Shown one piece after another: positions 1 to 7,067 of a DNA stretch of 43,955 nucleotides. This stretch comes from JBBQWS01 sp038210415 (GTDB taxonomy: Bacteria > Actinomycetota > Actinomycetes > Prado026): positions 1 through 43,955 of the forward strand of contig JBBQWS010000025.1 of NCBI GenBank assembly GCA_038210415.1. Reading direction: 5' to 3'. Both the position numbers and the translations under genes were made by a program. The first letter of the stretch is position 1, and each line of letters opens with the position of its first letter. The notes under the pieces were generated by a model that saw only the letters and a list, made by a program, of their open reading frames with translations, was not told the DNA's origin and searched no databases.

Positions 1-63
1 GGGGGGTTGGGGGGGGGGGGGGGGGGGGGGTTGGTGGGGGTGCGGGGGGGGGGTGGGGGGGGT
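1..63. other. Near-homopolymeric G tract at the window edge
   Basis: The first 63 bases are nearly all G with scattered T and one C, quite unlike the mixed GC-rich sequence that begins at the aldehyde dehydrogenase stop codon. No gene or regulatory element can be read in it. Two-colour sequencing chemistry is known to produce false G runs, and contig ends often carry such tails, so an artefact is the simplest explanation. A genuine G-quadruplex-forming tract is possible but less likely. Confidence 0.7.
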
Positions 64-1578
64 TTAGCGGGGGCGGCCGGGGAAGCCTTTGCGGCGGCCA
101 TGGATCGCGGTCACGGCCTTGACCAGCAGGTCGACGGAGGCCGGCTTGCGGTCGAAGCTCGTGAGCGGGGTGGGCAGGCTGAACCGCTGACGGGTGATCG
201 ACTTCGGTCGGGAGAACTCGCGCAGCCCGTCCGCACCGTGGATCCGGCCGAAACCGGAGTCGCCGATGCCCCCGAACGGCAGCCCGGGCACCGTCGCGAA
301 GCCGACCGCGGAGTTGATCGAGGTCATGCCGGACCGCACCCGCCGGGCGAGTTCCATTCCCCGCTTCTTCGCGAACACCGACGCACCCAGCCCGTACGCC
401 ACCGAGTTGGCGCGGTCCACGGCCTCGTCGGCGTCGCGGACTCGGGTCACCGTGAGGGTCGGCCCGAACGTCTCCTCGGTCTCGGCAGTCGAGTCGGCCG
501 GCACGTCGACCAGCACGACCGGGTCGACGAACGGCGGCCGCACCGACTCGGGTCCGCCCACCACCGCTCGGGCGCCACGGGCGAGGGCGTCGTCGATGTG
601 GCCACGGATGATGTCGATCTGGCTGGGCATGGTGATCGGGCCGTACGACGCAGTCGGGTCGGCACCGGGTCGAAGGTCGGACACCTTCGCGGTGAGCTTG
701 GCCAGGAACGCGTCGTAGGCGGCGTCGACGACGAAGATGCGCTCGATCCCCACGCAGGTCTGGCCGGCGTTCGACAGCCCGCCCCAGGCCGCGGCGTCGG
801 CGGCCGCGTCGAGGTCAGCGTCCTCGTCGACGATCATGGCGTCCTTGCCCCCGCACTCGATCAGCACGGGGGTCAACGTGGGTGCGCACGCGGCCATCAC
901 CCGGCGGCCGGTGGCCGTGGACCCGGTGAAGGCGATCTTGGCCACGCCGGACCGGCACAGCGCGGCCCCGGTGTCACCGAACCCGGTGATCAGCGAGAGC
1001 ACGGGTTGCTCGGGGACGACCTGCCCAAACGCCTCGACCAGCCAGGCGCCGATGCTGGGCGTGAACTCCGACGGCTTGAACACCACTGCGTTCCCTGCGG
1101 CCAAGGCGTACGCGATGGAGCCGATCGGCGTGAACACCGGGTAGTTCCAGGGGCCGATCACGCCGACGACCCCCATCGGCGTGTACTCCAAGGTGGCGGC
1201 CTGGTTCGCCGAGAGCAGGCTGGGCCGGATCCGGCGCGGGCCGAGAACCTTGCCAGCGTTCCGCGCCGCCCAGTCGATGTGGTCGATGGCGATGACGATC
1301 TCAAGGATCGCGTCGTCCAGCGGCTTGCCGTTCTCGCGGTGGACCAGCTGGGCGAGCTGGCGGATCCGGCGGGCGACCACGCCCTTCCAGGCGAGGAGCC
1401 GGGTCCGTCGCTCGTCGGGACCGAGGTCCGCCCACCACTGCGCGGCGACCCGGGCCCGGTCGACGGCCTCCTGCACGCTGAGGTCGTCGTCCACCGCCCA
1501 GCGAGCGACAACGTCGCCGGTGGAGGGGTCGAGCGAGTCGAACCGGTCCAGGGCCTGCCGGTCGTTCGAAACGGTCAT
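64..1578 (-). CDS. Aldehyde dehydrogenase family protein
   Basis: NAD(P)-dependent aldehyde dehydrogenase of about 504 residues, the usual size for the family, oxidising an aldehyde to the carboxylic acid in the cytoplasm. Visible motifs are the cofactor-binding stretch with PWNYP and KPSE, the FTGS loop, the general-base glutamate in LIECGGKD (residue 241) and the catalytic cysteine in GQTCVG (residue 275). The ATG at 1578 is preferred over an in-frame GTG at 1632 because a GGAG Shine-Dalgarno lies just upstream of it. The C-terminal half has the PFGGIGDSGFG segment of succinate-semialdehyde or medium-chain aldehyde dehydrogenases, but the substrate cannot be told. It diverges from the 3-hydroxyacyl-CoA dehydrogenase across a 105-base gap where no convincing promoter boxes were seen. 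The stop codon lies directly against the G tract. Confidence 0.93.
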   Translation of the reverse strand: MTVSNDRQALDRFDSLDPSTGDVVARWAVDDDLSVQEAVDRARVAAQWWADLGPDERRTRLLAWKGVVARRIRQLAQLVHRENGKPLDDAILEIVIAIDHIDWAARNAGKVLGPRRIRPSLLSANQAATLEYTPMGVVGVIGPWNYPVFTPIGSIAYALAAGNAVVFKPSEFTPSIGAWLVEAFGQVVPEQPVLSLITGFGDTGAALCRSGVAKIAFTGSTATGRRVMAACAPTLTPVLIECGGKDAMIVDEDADLDAAADAAAWGGLSNAGQTCVGIERIFVVDAAYDAFLAKLTAKVSDLRPGADPTASYGPITMPSQIDIIRGHIDDALARGARAVVGGPESVRPPFVDPVVLVDVPADSTAETEETFGPTLTVTRVRDADEAVDRANSVAYGLGASVFAKKRGMELARRVRSGMTSINSAVGFATVPGLPFGGIGDSGFGRIHGADGLREFSRPKSITRQRFSLPTPLTSFDRKPASVDLLVKAVTAIHGRRKGFPGRPR

Positions 1579-1683
1579 CGTGGCTCTCCGGGGTTGTGAC
1601 GGGTCTTCCGCGGTGCTGCTGACGGCTGTCACTGCACAGTCTGGGACACTTTCGCCAGGAGTTCACGCGGAAGGTTGGGAAAA

Positions 1684-3465
1684 ATGGCACGCACGTTCGG
1701 CAGGGCCGGGGTCGTCGGGCTCGGAACCATGGGCGCCGGCATCGCGGAGGTGTTCGCCCGCAGCGGGCTCGAGGTCGTGGCGGTCGACCGCGACGATGCC
1801 GCGGTGGAGCGCGGCCGCGAACATCTGGACGCCTCGATGGCGCGCGCCGTCAAGCGCGGCAAGCTCACCGAGGCCGACCAGGCGGCCATGCTGGCGCGGA
1901 TCACCTTCACCACGTCGATGGCCGAGCTCAAGGACGTCGAGGTGGTCGTCGAGGCGGTGTCGGAGAAGCTCGACCTCAAGCGTTCGATCTTCGAGCTGCT
2001 CGAGACCATCACCGGTCCCGACACCATCCTCGCGACCAACACCTCGTCGCTGTCGGTGACCGAGATCTCGGTGGCGACCGGCGGCCGGTCGTCCCGCGTT
2101 GTCGGCATGCACTTCTTCAACCCGGCCCCGGTGCAGAATTTCGTCGAGATCGTCGGCACGGTCGTCACCGACCCGACCGTCCTCGCCGACGTCAAGGCGC
2201 TGGCCGAGCAGCTGGGCAAGCAGCCTGTGGTCGTCAACGACCGGGCCGGCTTCATCGCGAACGCGCTGCTGTTCGGGTACCTCAACCATGCCGCCTCCAT
2301 GTACGAGACCAAGTACGCCAGCCGCGAGGACATCGACGCCTCGATGCGGCTGGGCTGCGGCCTGCCGATGGGACCGCTCGCGCTGCTCGACCTGATCGGG
2401 CTCGACACGTCGTACGAGATCCTCGACACGATGTACAAGCAGGGTCGAGACCGCCTGCACGCCCCCGCGCCGATCCTCAAGCAGCTGGTGACCGCCGGTC
2501 TCACCGGACGCAAGACCGGCCGAGGCTTCTACACGTACGAGAACGCGAACTCGCCCGTCGTCGTGCCGGATGCCCAGACTCCCGTGCCCGACGGTGACGG
2601 CAGCGGCGCCCGGCCGGTGCAGCGGGTCGGCGTCGTCGGCTCCGGCACGATGGCCACCGGCATCATCGAGGTCTTCGCCAAGGCGGGCTACGACGTGCTC
2701 TACGTCGCGCGCGGCGACGAGAAGGTCGAGCGGGTCCGTGGCGGCCTGGTCCGTTCACTGGACAAGGCCGTGCTGCGCGGCAAGCTCACCGAGGGCGACC
2801 GGGACGCCGCGCTGGCCCGGATCTCGGGCACCAGCAGGCTGGACGACCTTGCCGACCGCGACCTCGTGCTCGAAGCGGTCGTCGAGGAGCTCTCGGTCAA
2901 GCAGGCGCTCTTCGCGACCCTCGACGAGATCCTGCCGAAGGGCGCCGTGCTCGCGACGACGACGTCGAGCCTGCCCGTCGTCGAGCTCGCCGCCGCCACG
3001 TCGCGCCCGGCCGACGTCGTAGGGCTGCACTTCTTCAACCCGGCCCAGGTCATGCGGCTGGTGGAGGTCGTGTCCACCGTGAGCACCGACGCCGACGTCG
3101 TGGCCACCGCCCTGGCGGTCTGTGACCGGTTGGGCAAGCACGCGGTGAGCTGCGCCGACCGGGCGGGCTTCATCGTCAACGCGCTGCTGTTCCCGTACCT
3201 CAACGACGCGGTGCGCATGCTGCAGGCGAGCTACGCCTCGGCCGACGACATCGACACCGCCATGAAGGTCGGCTGCGGCTACCCGATGGGCCCCTTCGAG
3301 CTGCTCGACGTCGTGGGTCTCGACGTGTCGCTGGCCATCCAGACCACGCTCTACCGCGAGTTCCGCGAGCCCGGGTTCGCCCCGGCGCCCCTGCTCGAGC
3401 AGCTGGTCACCGCCGGCTACCTCGGCCGCAAGGTCGGTCGGGGCTTCCGGGTGCACGAGGCCTAG
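1684..3465 (+). CDS. Tandem-domain 3-hydroxyacyl-CoA dehydrogenase
   Basis: A 593-residue protein made of two complete 3-hydroxyacyl-CoA dehydrogenase units in tandem, residues about 1-290 and 315-593. Each has an N-terminal Rossmann domain and a C-terminal helical domain. Both keep the catalytic His-Glu pair (HFFNPAPVQNFVE and HFFNPAQVMRLVE), the TSSL serine and the GFI-x-NALLF asparagine. The first unit has a standard GLGTMG loop and an Asp after the second strand (AVDRDD), as in NAD enzymes. The second has GSGTMA and YVARGDE, so the third glycine and that Asp are missing. The likely reaction is acetoacetyl-CoA/3-hydroxybutyryl-CoA interconversion or beta-oxidation. The ATG at 1684 has GGAAGG nine bases upstream; a TTG at 1675 is the alternative. 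Confidence 0.93.
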   Translation: MARTFGRAGVVGLGTMGAGIAEVFARSGLEVVAVDRDDAAVERGREHLDASMARAVKRGKLTEADQAAMLARITFTTSMAELKDVEVVVEAVSEKLDLKRSIFELLETITGPDTILATNTSSLSVTEISVATGGRSSRVVGMHFFNPAPVQNFVEIVGTVVTDPTVLADVKALAEQLGKQPVVVNDRAGFIANALLFGYLNHAASMYETKYASREDIDASMRLGCGLPMGPLALLDLIGLDTSYEILDTMYKQGRDRLHAPAPILKQLVTAGLTGRKTGRGFYTYENANSPVVVPDAQTPVPDGDGSGARPVQRVGVVGSGTMATGIIEVFAKAGYDVLYVARGDEKVERVRGGLVRSLDKAVLRGKLTEGDRDAALARISGTSRLDDLADRDLVLEAVVEELSVKQALFATLDEILPKGAVLATTTSSLPVVELAAATSRPADVVGLHFFNPAQVMRLVEVVSTVSTDADVVATALAVCDRLGKHAVSCADRAGFIVNALLFPYLNDAVRMLQASYASADDIDTAMKVGCGYPMGPFELLDVVGLDVSLAIQTTLYREFREPGFAPAPLLEQLVTAGYLGRKVGRGFRVHEA

Positions 3466-3468
3466 CCC

Positions 3469-3759
3469 GTGAGCCCCCGGTCCAACCGGCGGCGCCGAGA
3501 CGAACCACCTGGCGCGCCCGGTGGTGCGTACGGCGGTATCGAGCAGCACGAGGACTGGGACGGTGTCGACTGGGTCGTCCGGCGGATCACCGGGTCGGCC
3601 TCAACCAAGCCGTACCGCTGCCCTGGCTGCGACCAGGAGATCCGACCGGCCACCCCGCACGTCGTTGCCTGGCCGGCCGAGACAGGGCAAGGCCTGGAGG
3701 ACCGCCGGCACTGGCACACGCCGTGCTGGGCGGCCCGCTCGACCCGTCGGCGGCGCTGA
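3469..3759 (+). CDS. Small conserved-looking protein with CPGC and HxxC motifs
   Basis: A 96-residue basic protein beginning with GTG three bases after the dehydrogenase stop, so probably co-transcribed with it. It has an arginine-rich start, a central tryptophan/aspartate-rich stretch (DWDGVDWVV), then PYRCPGCDQEI and, near the end, HWHTPCW. The spacing of CPGC to H-x(4)-C suggests a small zinc-binding fold, but this is inference. I do not recognise a function. Strong third-position GC supports real coding. Similar short proteins are often carried by actinobacteria, which I recall only in general terms. Confidence 0.75.
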   Translation: MSPRSNRRRRDEPPGAPGGAYGGIEQHEDWDGVDWVVRRITGSASTKPYRCPGCDQEIRPATPHVVAWPAETGQGLEDRRHWHTPCWAARSTRRRR

Positions 3760-3775
3760 CCCCGAGGGTGTGGCT

Positions 3776-3787
3776 TAGCCTTGGCGC
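3776..3787 (+). promoter_or_regulatory. Possible -10 box for leaderless dedA transcription
   Basis: TAGCCT at 3776-3781 ends six bases before the DedA ATG, the spacing expected of a -10 box driving a leaderless transcript, a common arrangement in actinobacteria. There is no Shine-Dalgarno sequence ahead of this ATG. No good -35 box is visible, so this rests on one hexamer and its spacing. Confidence 0.3.
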
Positions 3788-4417
3788 ATGGCAGCCTGGC
3801 TGGAGCACACCTCGACCTGGCTGGTCGAGAACCACTGGGCTCCGTGGCTGTTCGCGCTGCTGCTGCTGCTGGCGTTCGCCGAGGCCGCGTTCTTCCTCGG
3901 CTTCGTCCTGCCGGGCGAGACCGCACTCGTGCTCGGCGGGGCCCTGTGTGCCACCGGCGTGTTCCCGCTCGCTGCGTTCCTGCCCGCCGCCGTGCTCGCC
4001 GCCATCGCGGGCGACTCGTTCGGGTACGAAGTCGGGCGACACTTCGGCCCGCGGGTCAAGTCCTCCCGGCTGGGACTGCGGATCGGAAGCCAGCGCTGGG
4101 AGACCGCGCAGGTCTTCTTCGACGCGCACGGCGGCAAGGCGGTCTTCCTCGGCCGGGGCACCGCGTTGCTGCGGGCTCTGGTGCCTGCGCTGGCCGGCAT
4201 GAGCTCGCTGCCCTACCGCGTGTTCCTGCCCTGGAACGCCCTCGGTGCCTTGGTCTGGGGTGGCGGGGTGGTGCTGCTCGGCTACGTGTTCGCCCACTCG
4301 CTGGCGCGACTGGAGACCGGGCTGAAGTACTGGTCGTTCGGTGTGGTCGCGCTGATCGTGGTCGGGGCGGTCGCCCTCAACGTCCGGCACCGCCGTCGCC
4401 GTTCCGTGCCCTCGTGA
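3788..4417 (+). CDS. DedA family membrane protein
   Basis: A 209-residue integral membrane protein of the DedA/VTT family, members of which are thought to act as undecaprenyl-phosphate or phospholipid flippases. The family signature is visible near residues 27-50 (an FAEAAFFLGFVLPGE-type stretch followed by a small-residue-rich segment). The GRGTALLRALVPALAGMS segment at about residues 122-139 carries the two conserved arginines. Hydrophobic segments lie near residues 18-40, 55-75, 133-170 and 178-197, and the C-terminus is a basic cytoplasmic tail. The stop overlaps the next start as GTGA, so it is translationally coupled to the hydrolase. Whether that operon link reflects a shared role is not evident. 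Confidence 0.9.
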   Translation: MAAWLEHTSTWLVENHWAPWLFALLLLLAFAEAAFFLGFVLPGETALVLGGALCATGVFPLAAFLPAAVLAAIAGDSFGYEVGRHFGPRVKSSRLGLRIGSQRWETAQVFFDAHGGKAVFLGRGTALLRALVPALAGMSSLPYRVFLPWNALGALVWGGGVVLLGYVFAHSLARLETGLKYWSFGVVALIVVGAVALNVRHRRRRSVPS

Positions 4418-5184
4418 CCGGGTTGACGACGGGAGTCCCGATCCGGGCCAACACCGTCCTGCCGGCACGGCGCGAGCCGATCACGCTGCACACGGCGGAC
4501 GGACTCGATCTCGTCGGCGAGCTGGCCCTGCCGGTCGACCGCGCCCCGGTCGCGACGCTCGTGTGCCTGCACCCGCTGCCCACCGCCGGCGGGATGATGG
4601 ACAGCCATGTCCTGCGCAAGGCGGCCTGGCGGCTCCCTGCGCTGGCCGGGCTCGCGGTCCTCCGGTTCAACACCAGGGGAACGAGTTCGGCCGCCGGCAC
4701 CTCTCAGGGCACGTTCGACAACGGTGACTGCGAACGCCACGATGTGTCCGCGGCGCTCAGGTTCGCTAAGGACCGGGGGCTGCCGAACGTGTGGGTGGTG
4801 GGCTGGTCGTTCGGCACCGACCTCGCCCTGAGGTGGGCACACGACCCCGTCGTCCAGGGCGTGATCCTGCTCTCGCCGCCGCTGCGCTTCTCGGCGCCGG
4901 CCGACCTCGACGCTTGGGCCGCGGCCGGAACGCCACTGCTCGCACTGGTGCCCGAGCTCGACGACTACCTGCGGCCGGATGAGGCCCGGCAGCGGTTCGC
5001 GCGCATCCCGCAGGCGGAGGTCGTCGGAGTCGAAGGGGCCAAGCACCTGTGGGTAGGGGAGGCCGCGGTCTACCGTGCGCTGAGCGAGATCGTGCAGCGG
5101 ACCGCACCCGAGGCGATCCCGCTGCCGAAGACCTGGGACGGAACGTACGAGACCTGGAACGACCTGACCGGAGGCCTGACATGA
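4414..5184 (+). CDS. Alpha/beta hydrolase (GWSFG nucleophile elbow)
   Basis: A 256-residue alpha/beta hydrolase. It shows the oxyanion-hole region CLHPLPTAGG at about residues 51-60, the nucleophile elbow GWSFG with Ser132, the acid region LVPELDDYLRPDEA, and a late histidine in GAKHLW. The NTRGTSS stretch resembles the short-chain, serine-aminopeptidase-like hydrolases that lack a large lid. The substrate is unknown. The start is taken as GTG at 4414 because it overlaps the DedA stop by four bases; the same frame is open far upstream, but that part is antisense-style shadow of dedA. It overlaps the following SDR gene by ATGA, so the genes are coupled. Confidence 0.88.
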   Translation: MTGLTTGVPIRANTVLPARREPITLHTADGLDLVGELALPVDRAPVATLVCLHPLPTAGGMMDSHVLRKAAWRLPALAGLAVLRFNTRGTSSAAGTSQGTFDNGDCERHDVSAALRFAKDRGLPNVWVVGWSFGTDLALRWAHDPVVQGVILLSPPLRFSAPADLDAWAAAGTPLLALVPELDDYLRPDEARQRFARIPQAEVVGVEGAKHLWVGEAAVYRALSEIVQRTAPEAIPLPKTWDGTYETWNDLTGGLT

Positions 5185-5957
5185 CCGACGACCGTCCCGC
5201 TGCGATCGACCTCGCCGGGAAGACCGCACTAGTCACCGGAGCCTCGCGCGGGATCGGCCGAGCGATCGCGCTCGCGTACGCAGCAGCCGGCGCGGACGTC
5301 GCGGTGCTGGCCCGCAACCGCGAGCTGCTCGAGGAGGTCGCAGCCTCGATCAAGGCGATGGGCCGGCGGTCCGTCGTGCTCGTCGCCGACGTCACCGACT
5401 CCGCCCAGGTCGAGGCCGCGGTGGCGGGCGCTGTCGAAGCGCTCGGGCACCTGGACGTCGTGGTGAACAACGCCGGGGGCAACAACTTCATGAGCCCCAT
5501 CGTGGGCATGCGGTTCTCCGGCTGGACCAAGACGCAGGCCTTGAACCTCGACTCCACCATGCACGTGCTCCAGGCCGTCGGGCCGCACCTGCTGGCCCGG
5601 CGGGTCGGCTCGGTCATCAACGTCGCGTCGGTGGCCGCGCTGGCCGCCACGCCGCTGATGTCCCACTACGGGGCTGCGAAGGCCGCCGTGCTGTCGCTGA
5701 CCCGGTCGGCGGCGGTCGAGTGGGCGTACGCAGGGGTCCGGGTCAACGCCCTCGTCCCAGGCTGGGTCGAGACCGACCTCACCGACTTCGCCCGGGACAA
5801 CGAGGCGATCGAGCAAGGGCTGATCTCGCGGGTGCCGATGCAGCGCTGGGCCACCGTCGCCGAGATGGCCGGGCCGGCCGTCTTCCTGGCCAGCGACGCC
5901 GCGAGCTTCATGACCGGCCAGACGCTGATCGTCGACGGTGGGCTGTCGGTCACATGA
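5181..5957 (+). CDS. SDR family oxidoreductase
   Basis: A classical short-chain dehydrogenase/reductase of 258 residues. TGASRGIG at 19-26 binds the cofactor, NNAG at 96-99 stabilises the central sheet, and the catalytic Ser150, Tyr163 and Lys167 are present (YGAAK). The C-terminal PGWVETDL and the ending FMTGQTLIVDGG are typical of FabG-like members. The residue after the second strand (VLARNRE) carries an arginine, which favours NADP(H) over NAD(H). The substrate is not predictable. The ATG at 5181 overlaps the previous stop and GGAGG lies upstream. It is the middle member of a hydrolase-SDR-hydrolase set, which suggests serial processing of one ester or lactone-type substrate. Confidence 0.93.
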   Translation: MTDDRPAAIDLAGKTALVTGASRGIGRAIALAYAAAGADVAVLARNRELLEEVAASIKAMGRRSVVLVADVTDSAQVEAAVAGAVEALGHLDVVVNNAGGNNFMSPIVGMRFSGWTKTQALNLDSTMHVLQAVGPHLLARRVGSVINVASVAALAATPLMSHYGAAKAAVLSLTRSAAVEWAYAGVRVNALVPGWVETDLTDFARDNEAIEQGLISRVPMQRWATVAEMAGPAVFLASDAASFMTGQTLIVDGGLSVT

Positions 5958-6724
5958 GCGGCCGGCCGACCCTGGTGCTCCTGCATGCCTTCCCGCTCTC
6001 ATCCGTGCTGTACGGCGAGGTTGCGGATGCGCTGGCGACGACCGTCGACCTCGTCCTGCCCGAGTTCCGCGGGTTCGGCGGCACCGAGGCGCCGGACGGC
6101 GACCCGTCGCTGGACGTGTACGCCGACGACGTCGCCGCCGTGCTCGACCGGCTCGGCATCGACCGGGCCATCGTCGGCGGCACGTCGATGGGCGGCTACG
6201 TCGCAATGGCCTTCTGCCGCCGCCACCCGCACCGGGTCGCGGGGCTGCTGCTCGCTGACACCAAGGCGGGCAGCGACGCGCCAGCCGCGGCACAGGGGCG
6301 CGAGCAGCTGGCCTCGACCGTCCTGGCCGACGACTCCGTGCAGGCGCTGTTCCCTGGCCCGTTCGCCGCCCTGCTGGGCGAGACGACGTTCGCCGAACGC
6401 CCCGACGTCGTCGACCTCGTACGGTCGTGGGTCGCAGCAGCCCCACCGGAATCGGTGGCGTGGGCCCAGCGGGCGATGGCGAGGCGGCCCGACTCGCTCG
6501 ACTCGCTGCGCCCCATGCACGTGCCCGCACTGGTGCTGCTGGGCGAGGAGGACCGGCTGGTCTCGCTGGCAGACGCGGAGGCGATGGTGCATGCGCTGCC
6601 GCAAGGAACGCTGGCGGTCCTGCCTGCGTCCGGCCACCTGTCAGCGATCGAGACCGCAGGGGCGTTCGCCGATGCGGTGCTGTACTGGCTCGCGGTCACC
6701 GGGCTCGTGGCCGAGCCGAGCTGA
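5954..6724 (+). CDS. Alpha/beta hydrolase (GTSMGG nucleophile elbow)
   Basis: A 256-residue alpha/beta hydrolase. LLHAFPLS near residues 9-16 forms the oxyanion hole, GGTSMGG carries the nucleophile Ser78, the LLGEEDRLV strand supplies the acid and PASGHLSAIE the histidine. This pattern resembles 3-oxoadipate enol-lactonase and related esterases, but that assignment is inference. It overlaps the SDR stop by ATGA and is the last gene of the dedA-hydrolase-SDR-hydrolase operon. The next gene is convergent, and the 47-base gap between them shows no strong terminator. Confidence 0.9.
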   Translation: MSGRPTLVLLHAFPLSSVLYGEVADALATTVDLVLPEFRGFGGTEAPDGDPSLDVYADDVAAVLDRLGIDRAIVGGTSMGGYVAMAFCRRHPHRVAGLLLADTKAGSDAPAAAQGREQLASTVLADDSVQALFPGPFAALLGETTFAERPDVVDLVRSWVAAAPPESVAWAQRAMARRPDSLDSLRPMHVPALVLLGEEDRLVSLADAEAMVHALPQGTLAVLPASGHLSAIETAGAFADAVLYWLAVTGLVAEPS

Positions 6725-6771
6725 GCTCAGGCGCCGGGCGTCTGGCTCCGCCAAACTCGGGAGCGAACGGC

Positions 6772-6981
6772 TCAGCGGTGACCGAGGGTGGACTGCAGCT
6801 CGCGGTGGACGACCATCGAGACGTACCCGCGCAGGGTCCGCGAGTCCGGCGAGGTGATCGCCTTCGTCAGCGTCGCGACCCAGCGGTCGTGGTCGCCCTG
6901 GCTGATCTGACCCTGCTCAAGGCACGCGTCGATGTCCTCGACCAGCGCCTTCGCGCTGCCGGTCTGTCCTGGTTTGAACAC
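6772..6981 (-). CDS. Small hypothetical protein
   Basis: A 69-residue predicted soluble, mostly helical protein (residues about 8-60) with an acidic EDIDACLEQGQ stretch and a basic end. It begins with GTG, and AGAGGT lies eight bases upstream as a plausible ribosome binding site. It sits 86 bases downstream of ccr on the same strand, so it could be read from that operon or from its own promoter. I recognise no family. Codon use fits a real gene, but the short length leaves doubt. Confidence 0.5.
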   Translation of the reverse strand: MFKPGQTGSAKALVEDIDACLEQGQISQGDHDRWVATLTKAITSPDSRTLRGYVSMVVHRELQSTLGHR

Positions 6982-7067
6982 CTTGGGTACCTCTGATCTT
7001 CGCGCCGAGGGGATGCCTACGCGAAGGAGACGCCGTTACGCCGAACGTATGACGCTGGTCGGGCCGG

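Noticed and set aside
7..1599. 530-residue open frame antisense to the aldehyde dehydrogenase
   Set aside because: It runs through the poly-G tract, is made of Arg/Gly/Pro/Asp-rich text without motifs, and mirrors a gene with complete catalytic motifs; a GC-rich shadow.
1579..1683. Promoter between aldehyde dehydrogenase and hydroxyacyl-CoA dehydrogenase genes
   Set aside because: A divergent promoter must be near, but no pair of hexamers with proper spacing stood out on either strand.
6725..6771. Terminator between the convergent hydrolase and small gene
   Set aside because: I found no stem longer than a few base pairs in this gap.
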